Source: Rhizophagus clarus
Taxonomy: Eukaryota > Glomeromycota > Glomeromycetes > Glomerales > Glomeraceae
Assembly (NCBI GenBank): GCA_015698045.1
Contig: BLAL01000295.1
Span: 372,001-436,000 of the forward strand
DNA length: 64,000 bases
Reading direction: 5' to 3'
Shown here: in pieces, positions 22,662 to 33,609 of the stretch
Layout: the number at the start of each line of letters is the position of its first letter
Position numbering within the stretch: the stretch's first letter is position 1
The notes under the pieces: generated by a model
Seen by the model: the letters and a program-made list of their open reading frames with translations, nothing else
Told to the model about the DNA's origin: nothing
Databases searched by the model: none
Position numbers and translations under genes: made by a program

Positions 22662-25480
22662 ATATATCACATGTAAAAATAGTTTTGACAATTTCAACAA
22701 ATTGAAAGACAATGTCAAAATGTCAAAATAGTTTTGATAATTTTGATATGTCAAAACTCTTTAGTTTCAGCAAGCAACTTTATACATGATTAGAATCTGA
22801 ATAATGATTAATCGTGATTAATTGATTCTAAAATCAATTTTTCAAATAATAATTGATTCCAATCCCTAGTTGCATCCCCCTAATATTAACTTTCTTTTAT
22901 TATGGAATAATATTCCTATTAAATACAAACTTAGACATTTTTTTTATATGTTAACTAATAATCTTAATTTTAAAACATTTTATAACCTAAACAGAAATTT
23001 AAAATTTTATCATTCTTTTGTATCAGTGAATTGAAAATATATATTTAAAATTTTTACTATTTTAACTCATCTTACATTCACTTCATTTGAGAATTTATTG
23101 AACAATTCTCTTAAAATTCAAATTTCATTAGATAATCTACTCTTAAGTACACTAAAAAATACTATTTTTATTTATAGTGATGCTGATTGTTTTCTGTGCA
23201 GTGACTATCATGAAACTTTATCACATATTTAGCTTTACTTGGAAACTATCAATTTGACAAATTCTTACTTACAAAATATTTTATTTCTAATTTTAGATTT
23301 TATTTTTAAAAAATATATAAATATTCAATTTTATTTGATCTTTCATCTTTAGATATTTGAAGATTAGAATTTTTTCATTTTTATTGATTTCTTGAGAGGA
23401 TTTATACCTTAAAAATTTATATTATGATTACAGTTTAAACTTTAGACTACTTAAACCTTTGATTAAAGAACTACTAATATTGATTTTTAATGCAAATTAT
23501 ACTTTTATAAAAAACACTATTTGGATTTTGTAATGGCAAGTTTTATCTTTATAGAAAATGAATCTTTGAATTATCTTAAAGATTAAATGATGCTTATGCA
23601 GAAGTTGATCTTTATCCATACCATTATGTCTTGGATTCTATAAACAGAGAAATGTTTTATGAAGAGCTTTTTCAATATGTTCATTTTGCAATAAATATTT
23701 TTGATTACTATATAAATTGTATGAGTTAATCACACAACTTACTTTATTCTTTAGTTTAGTTATTATTTTTAATTTGAAAAGGTAAAGTGTTAAGGCCTCA
23801 AAGTGAAGGTGATACTTAGTATCTTGCAAGGTTAAATCACTTTCTCTTTAGAACTTTGACTGAAAAGCTTATGATAACTTATTAGTTTAATTTTCTTAAT
23901 TAGCAATTATTTAATCAACCTTTATTGTTTACATATTTTACATATGTATTAAATCTATCTTATTAGTTATGTTTATTTCTTTTAATTATAGATTCTCTTA
24001 TTATAACAAAAATAAAATAAAAAAAGTAATATTTTAGTTTTAGTAATTTTGATATACAAAATTATTTTAGTAATTTTATACAATTTTAACAATTTTGATA
24101 TATTGAAATTTTTTCAACACCTCCCCCAAAAAAAGATACATTGAAATTTTAATATTTTGATTATTTCAGTATTTTAATATTTTGATATTGGTTTATTGAA
24201 TTTTAATAGGTAATTTTAGATTACAATAATTTGAAAATAATGATAAAATAATTTTTTAAAAAAAATATAAAATTATTTTTTTATTAAAATAATTTTTTAA
24301 AAAAAATGTAAAATCATTTTTTATTATATTAAAATAATTTTAAAAAAAATTAAAAATATTTTTTTTATATTTAATAATTATATAATTTTTAATAATTTGT
24401 TTATATAATATATAAACTAAATATTAATAAAAAATATATAAATTATTAAAAAAAAAAAAAATTTTTTTTATTAAAATAATTTTAAAAAAACTGCTATTAA
24501 ATAATATTTTTTTATTAAAATATTTTGAAAAAATATTAGCATTAAGTTATTATTAATTATAATATTGTAAACCAGTTGTAATATTACAGATTAATTATAA
24601 TTATAAAATTAGAATTTTAAAATCTATAATTTCTATAATATTATAATTGTAATACTATAATTATAATTAGATAGTTATGACATCATTTTTATAATAAGAT
24701 AATAAATATTGATAATTATTTTTTAAAAAAAATTTCCAATATTTTTTTTTTTTTTTTAATGATCTATATATACTTTTTTTTTTGCAAGATAATACAATTC
24801 ATGAGTTTATTAGTTATATAAATTATAAAAAGTTCTGTTGTATATTACTAATTTATTAAAATTTTGAACCAGTTTCCCATTCAAAAGATTACTTCTGTAT
24901 CCTACCATTATCTTATGTAATTTCCTTATATCCTTTCATAGTAACTATTAGATTATATAGGATCCTTAAAGATCTATATATACTTTTATTAATATTTAAT
25001 TTATATACCATATAAACAATTTATTAAAAGTTATATCTACCCTAATTTGTAAAATATAATTATTAAAATATCTGATGTTTTTAAGATATAATTTATTTTT
25101 AATTTTTGTATTCTTAATTTTTAGAATATAATTAGATTTATTTTTTTAATATGTATAATCACATTTTAATATAATAAAGTAAATATCTGAATTGATCAAA
25201 CTTTTATTATAAAAAATTTGTTAACATTATAATAAATAATTTATTATAATATAATAAATAATTTAATATCAATAAAAATTATATAATTTATTGATTTAAT
25301 TTGATATTCATTTCATTTTTTTTTTTATTCATATTAACTAATATAATTAGAAAAGTCTTCATAATTTTTATATACTAATAATAATTGGATTTATAAAAAA
25401 TTTATAGTAAGAAAAATATTTTTATTTATTTATTTATTTTATTTAATTTTTTTTTTCAAAAAAAAAAATATATTATTAAT
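22662..25480. other. AT-rich stretch without a recognised gene
   Basis: No coding sequence can be supported. The stretch holds long A and T runs, the second copy of a dispersed repeat at 24772-24980, and only short low-complexity open frames (for example 23638-23829). Confidence 0.6.
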
Positions 25481-25499
25481 GTTTTTTTTTGATTTTTTT

Positions 25500-26003
25500 T
25501 TACTTTAAAGATGATATTAGAACCTGGATTTCAAAATATATATTTATTTTTATTTTTAATTTTTTTTTTTAAATAGAAATGATTCTAATATTTAGTATTA
25601 GAACTTCAAAATTTTTGTTATTTTACTATAGTGAAATATTGACTAATATTTCTTTTTTTTCTTTTTATGTTTCTAGGATAATTTAAAAAAATTTCAAAGG
25701 TATACTTCAAAATTTTTTATTTCTTTTAATAAATATTACTAATATTTGTTTTATTTTTCTTTTTTAGATTTAAATTTAATTGCAAGAAATTTTGAAGGTA
25801 AAGTTTACCTTTGAAATTTATTAATTTTTTTTTACTAACATAACTAACATTTTGTTTTTTTTTTATTTTAAATCTTAAGCATAGTTTCAGAAAATTTGAA
25901 GATAAAATTTGCCTTTAAAATTTTTTTTAATAAATGTTACTAACATTTATTTTTTTTTTTTTTCTTTTAGGTCCTAAGTTTGATTGCATAGCCAGACAAA
26001 ATC
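25500..26003 (+). repeat. Small tandem array of exon-intron-like units
   Basis: At least four units repeat the order branch-like ACTAAT/ACTAAC, T-rich tract, AG, a 22-30 base block, then a donor-like site. AG ends fall at 25676, 25767, 25879 and 25970. The delimited blocks are 25677-25699 (donor GTATAC), 25768-25797 (donor GTAAAG) and 25880-25901, where the donor reads ATAAAA. Blocks end alike in TTTCAAAG, TTTGAAG and TTTGAAG, and the intervals share TTTACCTTTGAAATT-like and AATAAATRTTACTAAYATT phrases. Sequence is unrelated to the larger array at 29160-30900. Confidence 0.55.
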
Positions 26004-26339
26004 ATGCTATTATTAATTAAATGTATGCATGGACTGACTATTCAAAAGGAATCATCCAGTTATCGTTATATATTAGTTGAGAGTAATAATGATATCTTCA
26101 AAGTTTTTCCATCATTGCGTATAAATATAATGTGCTATTATAACACAACTCAGATCGCGGAATCGAATTCAATCAACATACCACGCACCAATAACAAAAT
26201 TTACTTTCAACCCACAATATAAAATGTACGGATTATGAGAAAAATTTTTCCGCAATAAAAATTAAATAATAATATTTATTAATCTAATAATATAAGCAAT
26301 ACAAAAGAATAAAAATAGAATCTATTTTACATCTAATTA

Positions 26340-27164
26340 TTAATCATCCAATTCAATAAAAATATATTTTTTATCAGTAAGAGAGACATTCTGAAATAAT
26401 GGTTCATAAGTTAAAATTTTTTGGGGGTAATTATTAATAAATTTATTATAATACCCTACAAATAATAATTTCTCACACATATCTACCAATAATGATGGTT
26501 TCAAAAGTTTCAAAAGTGTTGTCGATGGAAACATTTCAGTAATATATTTTCTTAAACTAATAATCTCACTGTCGCGATGAACCTTGACTTGTTGATATTT
26601 ACAAATAAATTGTTGTAATTCATTTTGATAATCACTCCAACGTTCATGTAATTTTAATCGTGTTTCTTTAGAGAGTTGTTTAAATTGTGAATCAGAAGAA
26701 TATATTAGAAAATCGTCTAAAATTAACTTAGATGATTCTTTATAAATATCATGAAATGAATATTCTTCTGCAAATTTCATCGTTAAAAGAGTATTAATTT
26801 GAATTTTTTCTAATAACATTTCTTTACAACCTTGCTCAAGTTTTTTTATCGCAAATTTATTCGAAATTCTTAAGTAATCAGAAATATTATCCCAAGTTAT
26901 CGTAATATGATATTTATCTGGATAAATAAATGATAACATTCCACGGATCAATTCGGGAGTTTCTCCGTGTACATATATCTCATCAATCGAGTAATTATTA
27001 ACGATTCTCACATTTTCGTTAGTTGAGGGTTTTGATGTTTCAATTAAATCTTTAAAAATCTTGGAAGATAGCGAAAGAATTAATTTATGCACAAGAAATG
27101 TTTCATTTCCAGATCTTAGGAGAATATCTCCTCCCTCTGCATAATTTTGTTGCTCTACAATCAT
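26340..27164 (-). CDS. BTB/POZ domain protein, 274 aa, intronless
   Basis: A single uninterrupted frame encodes a BTB protein. The N-terminal BTB fold starts with GGDILLRSGNETFLVHKLIL (residues 11-30) and SLSSKIFKDLIET, and continues through ELIRGMLSFIYPDKYHITI to the helical end KKLEQGCKEMLLEKI around 110-125. A BACK-like helical part (INTLLTMKFAEEYSFHDIYK) follows. BTB proteins dimerise and often act as substrate adaptors for cullin-3 ligases; that role is family knowledge, not visible here. No Kelch or TLD domain follows in the frame, so this is a short form. The ATG at 27164 is the first in frame. The neighbouring genes are dead repeats, so context says nothing about its function. Confidence 0.85.
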   Translation of the reverse strand: MIVEQQNYAEGGDILLRSGNETFLVHKLILSLSSKIFKDLIETSKPSTNENVRIVNNYSIDEIYVHGETPELIRGMLSFIYPDKYHITITWDNISDYLRISNKFAIKKLEQGCKEMLLEKIQINTLLTMKFAEEYSFHDIYKESSKLILDDFLIYSSDSQFKQLSKETRLKLHERWSDYQNELQQFICKYQQVKVHRDSEIISLRKYITEMFPSTTLLKLLKPSLLVDMCEKLLFVGYYNKFINNYPQKILTYEPLFQNVSLTDKKYIFIELDD

Positions 27165-27960
27165 TATGAATTATGAGATATAAGAAAGAAAAAAATGTAC
27201 TTACATCAAAATCTCAGAATTTTGCACTCTTAAATAAATGTTTTTCATATTTTAATTTGATGTTCATACTTTAGTTAGTGGACAATAACAATAACGGAGA
27301 TATAATTTTTCCAGCGTCACTTTACCTATGCATATGTTTGCCTTATCGAGTAAAGCTAAGTCAAAATGCTAACTTCAAGAAGACAAAGACATCACGCGAC
27401 AATTTTCGGTCGTACAAAGATGATCAATCCCAATAAATGGTCTAGAAGTAAATTCGCGCAATCTGTTAATGTTAAATCCCCAACTATGAAGCTCAGATTC
27501 CGGGTTAAGCGATCCGTGGTAAATCCCATAAAGTACGTTGACGACGAAAAAAACTATAAAAAAGCTTATTATAATGCATTTAAATAGTCACTCTGCTGCA
27601 AATTTACTTAAGACCTTCATTTTGCTGATCATATTTAAAGTGGTTAGATTAATTTTATTAAAAAATGCTAATGTGCTCTATTTTAAGCTTAACCATTTTT
27701 CAGTCACCAATCACCATATCATTTATTATGAAAATTGATATTTTGTAAATCATCGCATATGCGAAAAATCGCTAGCCCCAAATTTAATAATATTACGTGA
27801 TCAAGATTATCATATAACATCTATTTTATATAAAATTATTGTTAAATACACCTGTATTATATTATGCTTGTTGCTTCCTAACCTAATTGCAATATACAGA
27901 CGTAAGTGCATGCATATATTTGCACGAAAAAAAACCGAAAAACTACCATAAAGCATACTT

Positions 27961-28750
27961 TGCAGTTCTTTTGGTAATGAGCAACATTTCTACACTTCCT
28001 ACACCGCCGTTGATTTTTTTAACTTTCGGTTTAGGAGCTTCATGAGCAGATTTATACCTTTTTGTACCTGTTGGACGACCTTTACCACGACGTTGCTTTG
28101 GATTTTGCTATAATTGTGCATTATCATCATATTCATTTTCCGAATTTGAGTGTTCGTCATCAGTATCTTCATTTTCAACGAATTCTTGAAGCAAATAAAG
28201 GAGTTGTGATTTAGAATTTTTGTGCAACACCTTTGATAAAGCTTTTTTGTACGTTCCATGTAATTTTCCATAATTACTTTCTGTTCAAGTATGGTTAGCC
28301 TTTTTTCTTAAAAATTCTTGTAATTTTGATGAAATAAGGCCAAATATGGTACTGAATCTTCTTGATTATATGTAACATTAAGATCACTTTGCAATTTGAA
28401 TAAATTTATCAGCGGCTAAAAACGGCTCCTCTGAATCATTTTTTTTTTTGTAGAGTACCATCGATATGGGATAAGTCTAATATGAAACAATTAGTTAACA
28501 TTACCTGAAAGTAATGTCTGCATACGATACCATATTGAATGATTGAAAGGCAAGAACATACTGTATATATCCATGATTATGCGGTAAGATAACATGATGC
28601 TTAGCCTTCAGTGAATTTCCAACGTTTATTGACCATATTTCTCTAATATTTTCAGACCCAATGAATTTTATTATTTCCTTCAATGTTTCCTGTTTTTTGA
28701 TATTTGGAATTGCTAGGCGTCAAAACTTATATTCGTTTTCTTTATCTTGT
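27961..28750 (-). pseudogene. SWIM/zinc-knuckle transposase tail, decayed
   Basis: Read on the minus strand, IREIWSINVGNSLKAKHHVI leads into a SWIM zinc finger at about 28505-28565 in the neighbouring frame (CSCLSIIQYGIVCRHYF, with C-x-C and C-x-H). Downstream come an acidic stretch, RRGKGRPTGTKRYKSAHEAP (AT-hook-like) and, after a one-base shift in a T run, a CCHC zinc knuckle CRKCRNVAHYQKNC at 27961-28012. SWIM plus knuckle is the usual C-terminal end of MULE/FAR1-type transposases. Frame shifts and a TAG after DDNAQL disable it. It is distinct from the MULE at 12.4-16 kb, whose knuckle sequence differs. Confidence 0.65.
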
Positions 28751-29035
28751 AAATCAAGTAATCTATGAATTTCTCTTTACGAGGTAATAATATATACGTT
28801 ATATAGTTTAATGCCGTGAATTATTATTCTATTAAATTCAGTGTAAAAATACGTTGCGTTTTTTAACACGTTTACAAGTTGGCTTGGCTCAATATAATAA
28901 ACCCTCTGGTTTTTACTTTAAATTTGCTACAGCCTACAAGACTATAGCGATTAAATTACAACTTACAACGGAGAGACATCACGTGTATCATGTGATGATA
29001 AACCATTTAAAATTTTCTTTCAATAAACTTTCGTT

Positions 29036-29155
29036 CTTCCCTTTTACTCTCACTCTCTCGCTCATTTTTCCTTTCCCTTTCCCTTTCCGTTTCTTTTCCT
29101 TTCCGTTTCTTTCCCTTCCCTTCCCTTCCCTTCCCTTTTTCCCTTTCCTTTTTTT
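29036..29155 (+). repeat. Pyrimidine tract with TTTCCC and CCCTT tandems
   Basis: About 120 bases are almost only C and T on the plus strand, with runs of CTTTCC and a clean CCCTT five-base tandem near 29110-29138. The purine strand could form triplex or other non-B DNA. It immediately precedes the exon-intron-like array. Open frames across it are compositional artefacts. Confidence 0.8.
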
Positions 29156-29159
29156 TATA

Positions 29160-30900
29160 CGGCTACTTCGAATCTCTTTGGACGCGGAATTAGTAAGTTC
29201 TTTTTCAATTTCAGTTGTTTCATTCAACGAATGGTTATTACAGTAGTCATTAACTAATATTTTTCTTTTTTTCAGACGGTTTGTTTTTCAGCTTTTTGGA
29301 CGCGTGAGAACTTCGGATTTTTAGGTTTTCAGACACGGTGAGGGATTTTGTATTCTTTTTTAAACTCTACTTTAACGAAACAATTATTTATTGTTTCATT
29401 TTCTTTTTCTTTTTGTAGTTGACCAGCATTTTAGGACATTTAAACGCGTGGGAATCAGTAAGGAAAGCTTTCTTTCAATTAATTTTTTAATGAAACAATT
29501 ACTAAAGTTTTTTTTTTTTTTGTAATTGGAGTAGTATACGCGTCTAAAATTCAGTTAGAAATGTTTGTATTTGATTATTCTTTTAATGAAACAATAACTA
29601 ACGTTTCGTTTATTCTTTTTTATAGATGGTCGGTTTCTTGGAAATTTTGTGACGTGTGGAAAATTCGGTGAGAAGGGCTTTTTACTTTACTATTTTACTT
29701 TGAATCACGAACTATCACTAACATCGTTTCTATTTTAGTTCTTTTTTTTAGGAACATCGGATGGAAAATGATAAAGATGCTGATAAGTTCTCGAAAAAAA
29801 AAAACAATCTGAAAACTTTCTTTAAAAGAACGTTGTATTAACTGTATTAACTAACGTTTTTATGTTTATTTTGTAGGAATCTGGGAAATTTCGATTCTGC
29901 ATCGTAACAATTGGTTCGTAGGATTCTGGTGAGGAATTTTTTTTAAACTATTTTTTAATTAGTGGAACGATTATTAATTTTTTTTTTCTTGTAGACGACT
30001 GGTACTTTGGGATATTAGGACGCGTAGGAATAAGTGAGGAGAAGGGGAAGGTTCTTTGGATAGTTCTTGTGGCGAAGCGATCACTAATTGTTTCTTTTTT
30101 TCTCTTCGTAGATGACCGATACTTTGAAATTTTTGGACGCGTGGGAATCGGAGAAAATGGACTTTCTTTTGAAATTTGGTAGGAAATTGATATATTCCTT
30201 TTAACAAAACGTTTTCTAACGTTTCGTTCTCTCTCTTTTTTTTTTTAGACAGGCCAGTACGTAAATTTCCGGTTGGAACTACTTGGAACTCAGCTTTTTA
30301 GACGTAACTGGAGCGTGGATTCTGTGAGTTTTAGGTGGTTTTCGGTGTATCTTTTTTTATCTTATATTTTAACGAAACTATACTTATGTTTCGTTATTTT
30401 TTTTCTTCTTTTTTTCAGGCGGTCGTTCTTTGGATCCTAGGGCGTACGCGTACGCATTGAATTTTGGTGGGTTTCATTATCTTAAATTTATATTTTAAAA
30501 AAATTTTTGTTTACATTTCTATTTTTTTAGGCGACCGGTTCTTTAAATCTCTGGACGCGTCAAACCTTGGTAGGTTCTTTCTTTAAGCTTATTATTTTAA
30601 CGAAAGTTTCGTTGTTTTCTTTTTTTAGGTTTTGGTTTCGGATACTGGAAATGGTAAGTTTCGCAATTTAAAAATTGCGAAACTTTAAATTTTTATTTAT
30701 TACTAAAAACATTGTCCTTTATTTCTTTCTTTTATAGGTTTCGGTCTTTTGGTTGAATGGTGAAATGAAAACGGTAATTTCACAACTCCGAAACTGACCT
30801 CTTTATTTTGTTAATTAGAAGCGTTTATTAACGTTTCTCTCGCTATTTACTTTTTTTTGTAGGTCTCGATTTGTGACGCCGAGAAACATCAAAATTGAAT
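29160..30900 (+). repeat. Tandem array of about 14 exon-intron-like units
   Basis: AG acceptor-like sites after long T tracts fall at 29275, 29418, 29625, 29751, 29876, 29994, 30111, 30248, 30418, 30530, 30628, 30737 and 30862, with a degraded one near 29525 and a leading unit near 29163. Each is preceded by TTAAC, CTAAC or CTAAT branch-like motifs and AACGAAAC/GTTTCGTT arms. Blocks after the AG share GACCGGTNCTTTG...GGACGCGTGGGAAT and end at GTAAG, GTGAG or similar donors. Delimited blocks are 29419-29457, 29626-29667, 29877-29928, 29995-30033, 30112-30150 (donor lost), 30249-30323, 30419-30466, 30531-30569, 30629-30653 and 30738-30773; eight of these ten lengths are multiples of three. One frame yields DRYFEIFGRVGI, DWYFGILGRVGI and DQHFRTFKRVGI. 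It may be a repetitive spliced transcript, coding or not. Confidence 0.75.
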
Positions 30901-31261
30901 ACGAAATTTGAAGAACTGAAATGATAAAAATTCGTGGTGTGAAAATAAAAAAGACAATTTGAAGTTGTTCATGAAAAAAGTAAAAGGAAAAGAAGGAATT
31001 GATGTGAAGGGAGGAAAGAATGAAAGAAAAAAAGCGAGAAAGTACGAAATTTTTGGGTGGAGAGACCAAAACTTATTTTGTTATTTAACATTTATAATAG
31101 TTATTTAATATAGTACATAAATAGTGTAGTGTTATGAATTATTGCTGAAGTGATACGTGTAACGCTCATTATACCTTCGACTATGATTTAACAATGTTGA
31201 ATGTATGTCTAGTCATTACTCCTTTTTCGACTAGTGCCAATGATAATCTTTCCGTTAGTAA

Positions 31262-31925
31262 ACCAGATTGATGAACATATTTCAATCAGCAATCATGCCG
31301 GTCGGACATTATTTTATCATGGCGGTTGCTTTTTATTTTACAAATAAATTCAAACTGACATGACTACCGGTTGGATTCTATCTTATCTATTGATAAAAAT
31401 AAGTGGTTTCCAATTGTAGTTAATTATTAGCAACAACTGGTTGCTGTTATATTTTATATATTGAAGGATCGGATTGACAAATATATTCCAACCGGAAATC
31501 ATGCTGGTTGGTCATAGTTTTACCTGTGATTATATAAAATATTGGCAGAAGCCTAACACTTTTCTAGATATGTATCAGGTGTGGTGTAGCCTTCTTCGGA
31601 ATCATTATATAAAAATTGGAAGAAGCCTACTAGTTTTGTTAAATCGACTTCAGATTCCTATTACCTTGTCCTTTTTTGCATTCCAGGAAGCCGCAATATA
31701 TTGCGAAATCGCGCTGATTAACAACAACACTTTTCTAGATATGTACTCGGGCATGGTGAAGTCTTCGGAAATATTATATAAAATAATAGAAGACGACCTC
31801 CCCCTTGGACGCTTTTCTTTACCTACTTTGGCGCAAAACTGGCTATACAATTTTTAGCGGAATCATTATATAAAATATTTGCAGAAGTCTACACCTCGAT
31901 GATATGTCGGGTATGGTGAAGCTTG
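31262..31925 (+). repeat. Direct repeats, two types
   Basis: Type one: AGATTGATGAACATATTTCA...AATCATGCCGGTCGG at about 31266 recurs as GGATTGACAAATATATTCCA...AATCATGCTGGTTGG at about 31470. Type two: TATATAAAATATTGGCAGAA...CTAGATATGTATCAGG...GTGTAGCCTTCTTCGGAA at about 31535 recurs near 31720 and 31860 with moderate divergence. The open frame 31474-31857 runs through these repeats and is not a convincing gene. The following 31930-32160 is an unrecognised unique-looking stretch containing GGCCAAAATTGC phrases. Confidence 0.55.
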
Positions 31926-32164
31926 AGTCGACGCCCTGAATGTCTCCCTGAATGTTTCTCGAATCCCCTCAAACATTTCGGAAGACCCAGAACTCAAGGC
32001 GCAATAGAATTCAGATAACTTCGACCAGCGCTATTCCATAATTTCGGCCAGAACTTTGGATTTAATATTTCGATATCCAAGCTCTGGCGAGATCGGCTAA
32101 AATTATGCTATAGTGCCGGCCAAAATTGCACTACGAATTTATTGCGCTACCCGACGTAATTTTT

Positions 32165-32290
32165 TTTGTAATGGAAAGCAATAAAAAGGAACCAGAGTTT
32201 GACCAACAACCAGCTTGCAACTAAGCAATAAAAAAGCTGTAGAAGAAGGCTAACACAATAATTACTTGAAAACCAAATAGCTACAGACAA
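32165..32290. repeat. Dispersed repeat, copy B (partner at 2350-2510)
   Basis: Matches 2350-2510 in block order: AAAGCAATAAAAAGG, CAACTAAGCAATAAAAAA, GTAGAAGAAGGCT, AAATAGCT. It is followed by an unrelated stretch to 32440. Confidence 0.5.
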
Positions 32291-32439
32291 GCGAATATCT
32301 ATTTAATTAACTACTATGAAATCAAGCGCCTGCACAATTTCTACTAAAAGTATTTTTAAACTCTCACATAGTAATAAAAAAGTCAATTCAAAGGTAAGGA
32401 GAATAACAAATGTAAACAAAAGTGTATTAAAAATTGCCA

Positions 32440-32690
32440 CAATTCGATTATTTAATTAAGTTATTTAATTACCATTAGGTTATTATACGATAACCAATTA
32501 TTTAGTAATATCTGTTATTTAATATAATTAAGTTATTTAGTAATACATAAGTTTATTTAGTTACAACTAAGCTATTTAGTTATAACTAAATTATTTAGCC
32601 AAATTTAGGATATATTATGTTACTGAATAACCTAATCTAAGTCGTTTATGATTAAATAACATATTTGTTATTTAGTCATAACGGCTGAAA
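32440..32690. repeat. TTATTTAGT/TTATTTAATTA short-repeat tract
   Basis: Roughly twenty irregular copies of TTATTTAGTTA, TTATTTAATTA and AACTAAG-type phrases fill about 250 bases. AT-rich sequence without a gene follows up to about 33500. Confidence 0.6.
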
Positions 32691-33609
32691 GAAAAAAAAA
32701 GATTTGACAATATTAGAATGCTTTAACCTTAGTTTTCTGAGTTGTTGAGTTGTTTCTTAATATTATATTGATGTTTACAAAAAAATCAAAGAGTTTTATT
32801 TTTGTAAATTAATATATGAATATTTAGTTTGCTTATGTAATAGTCTCACATTAAGAGATCATCTTAACATAATAATTAGTCATGAATTATAATATTTTAT
32901 ATATAATTTGTAATTATAAAACTTTTTTTTTTTTTAATGTAATTAAAGTTAAAATAGTAAAAAAAATCTAATGTAAAATTTATTAATATTTTATATAAAA
33001 AAAGAAATCTTTATTTAATATTAGTGAAATATATATATATATATTGACTCATACAATCATTTTTTAGCATACAATTATTAATCATTTTTTTTTTTTAAAA
33101 AAAAAAATTGGATATAAATAAGATTATTAATTATATAAATTAAATTAATAATAATATCTTTTTTAAAACATTTATATTTGAATTTAATATTAGATTTAAA
33201 AATTGATTAAATGCTTTTTTTTTTTTAATTTTCTAGAGATCAAGATTTAAATAAATCTTCAAGCAAAAGTAATTGTGACAATTCAACAGTATATATAGTT
33301 TTAACCATTTTTTAGGCATTCTTGGACCTTTTAAAGTAAAAAAATGAACAAAAGTGTTGCCTAAGAGTAAAACCGTTGTTACACTAATCACGTGATAATA
33401 CAAAACGTAATAAAAACGCAATTATTCGAAATTGCCAATTATGACCAATTTGATTTTGTGTAACTAAACGCGTTTACTAATCGATTTCCTAAACCGGTTC
33501 GATGTTACACAAATAAACACATATAAAATTACCCTGCCCCTCATCAAAACAAAAGCTTTTCCAAATTTTTTTTAACAGAAGGATTAGTAACTTTTTTATT
33601 GTATAAAAA

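Noticed and set aside
26004..26222. 72-codon frame directly after the small exon-intron-like array
   Set aside because: Position after the array was tempting as a coding end, but the translation has no recognisable feature and no clear junction links it to the array units.
27366..27587. 73-codon plus-strand open frame rich in basic residues
   Set aside because: It lies between the BTB gene and a transposase remnant, with no recognised domain, no splice context and no conserved feature I can point to. It could be real, but the sequence alone does not support it.
28854..29246. 130-codon plus-strand frame and its 79-codon minus-strand counterpart
   Set aside because: Both run through the pyrimidine tract, giving Phe/Pro/Ser or Lys/Gly/Arg low-complexity translations. 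They are compositional artefacts.
29974..30207. Minus-strand frame of 77 codons
   Set aside because: It is antisense to two units of the exon-intron-like array, whose splice-type signals all lie on the plus strand.
31474..31857. 127-codon plus-strand frame
   Set aside because: It crosses internal direct repeats (about 31535 and 31720) and contains repeated peptide segments (TFLDMY twice). It has no domain and is best explained by repeat DNA.
33495..33506. GGTTCGATG as a Pol III B-box of a tRNA
   Set aside because: No A-box or cloverleaf can be drawn around it; it is a chance match in the promoter of the methyltransferase gene.
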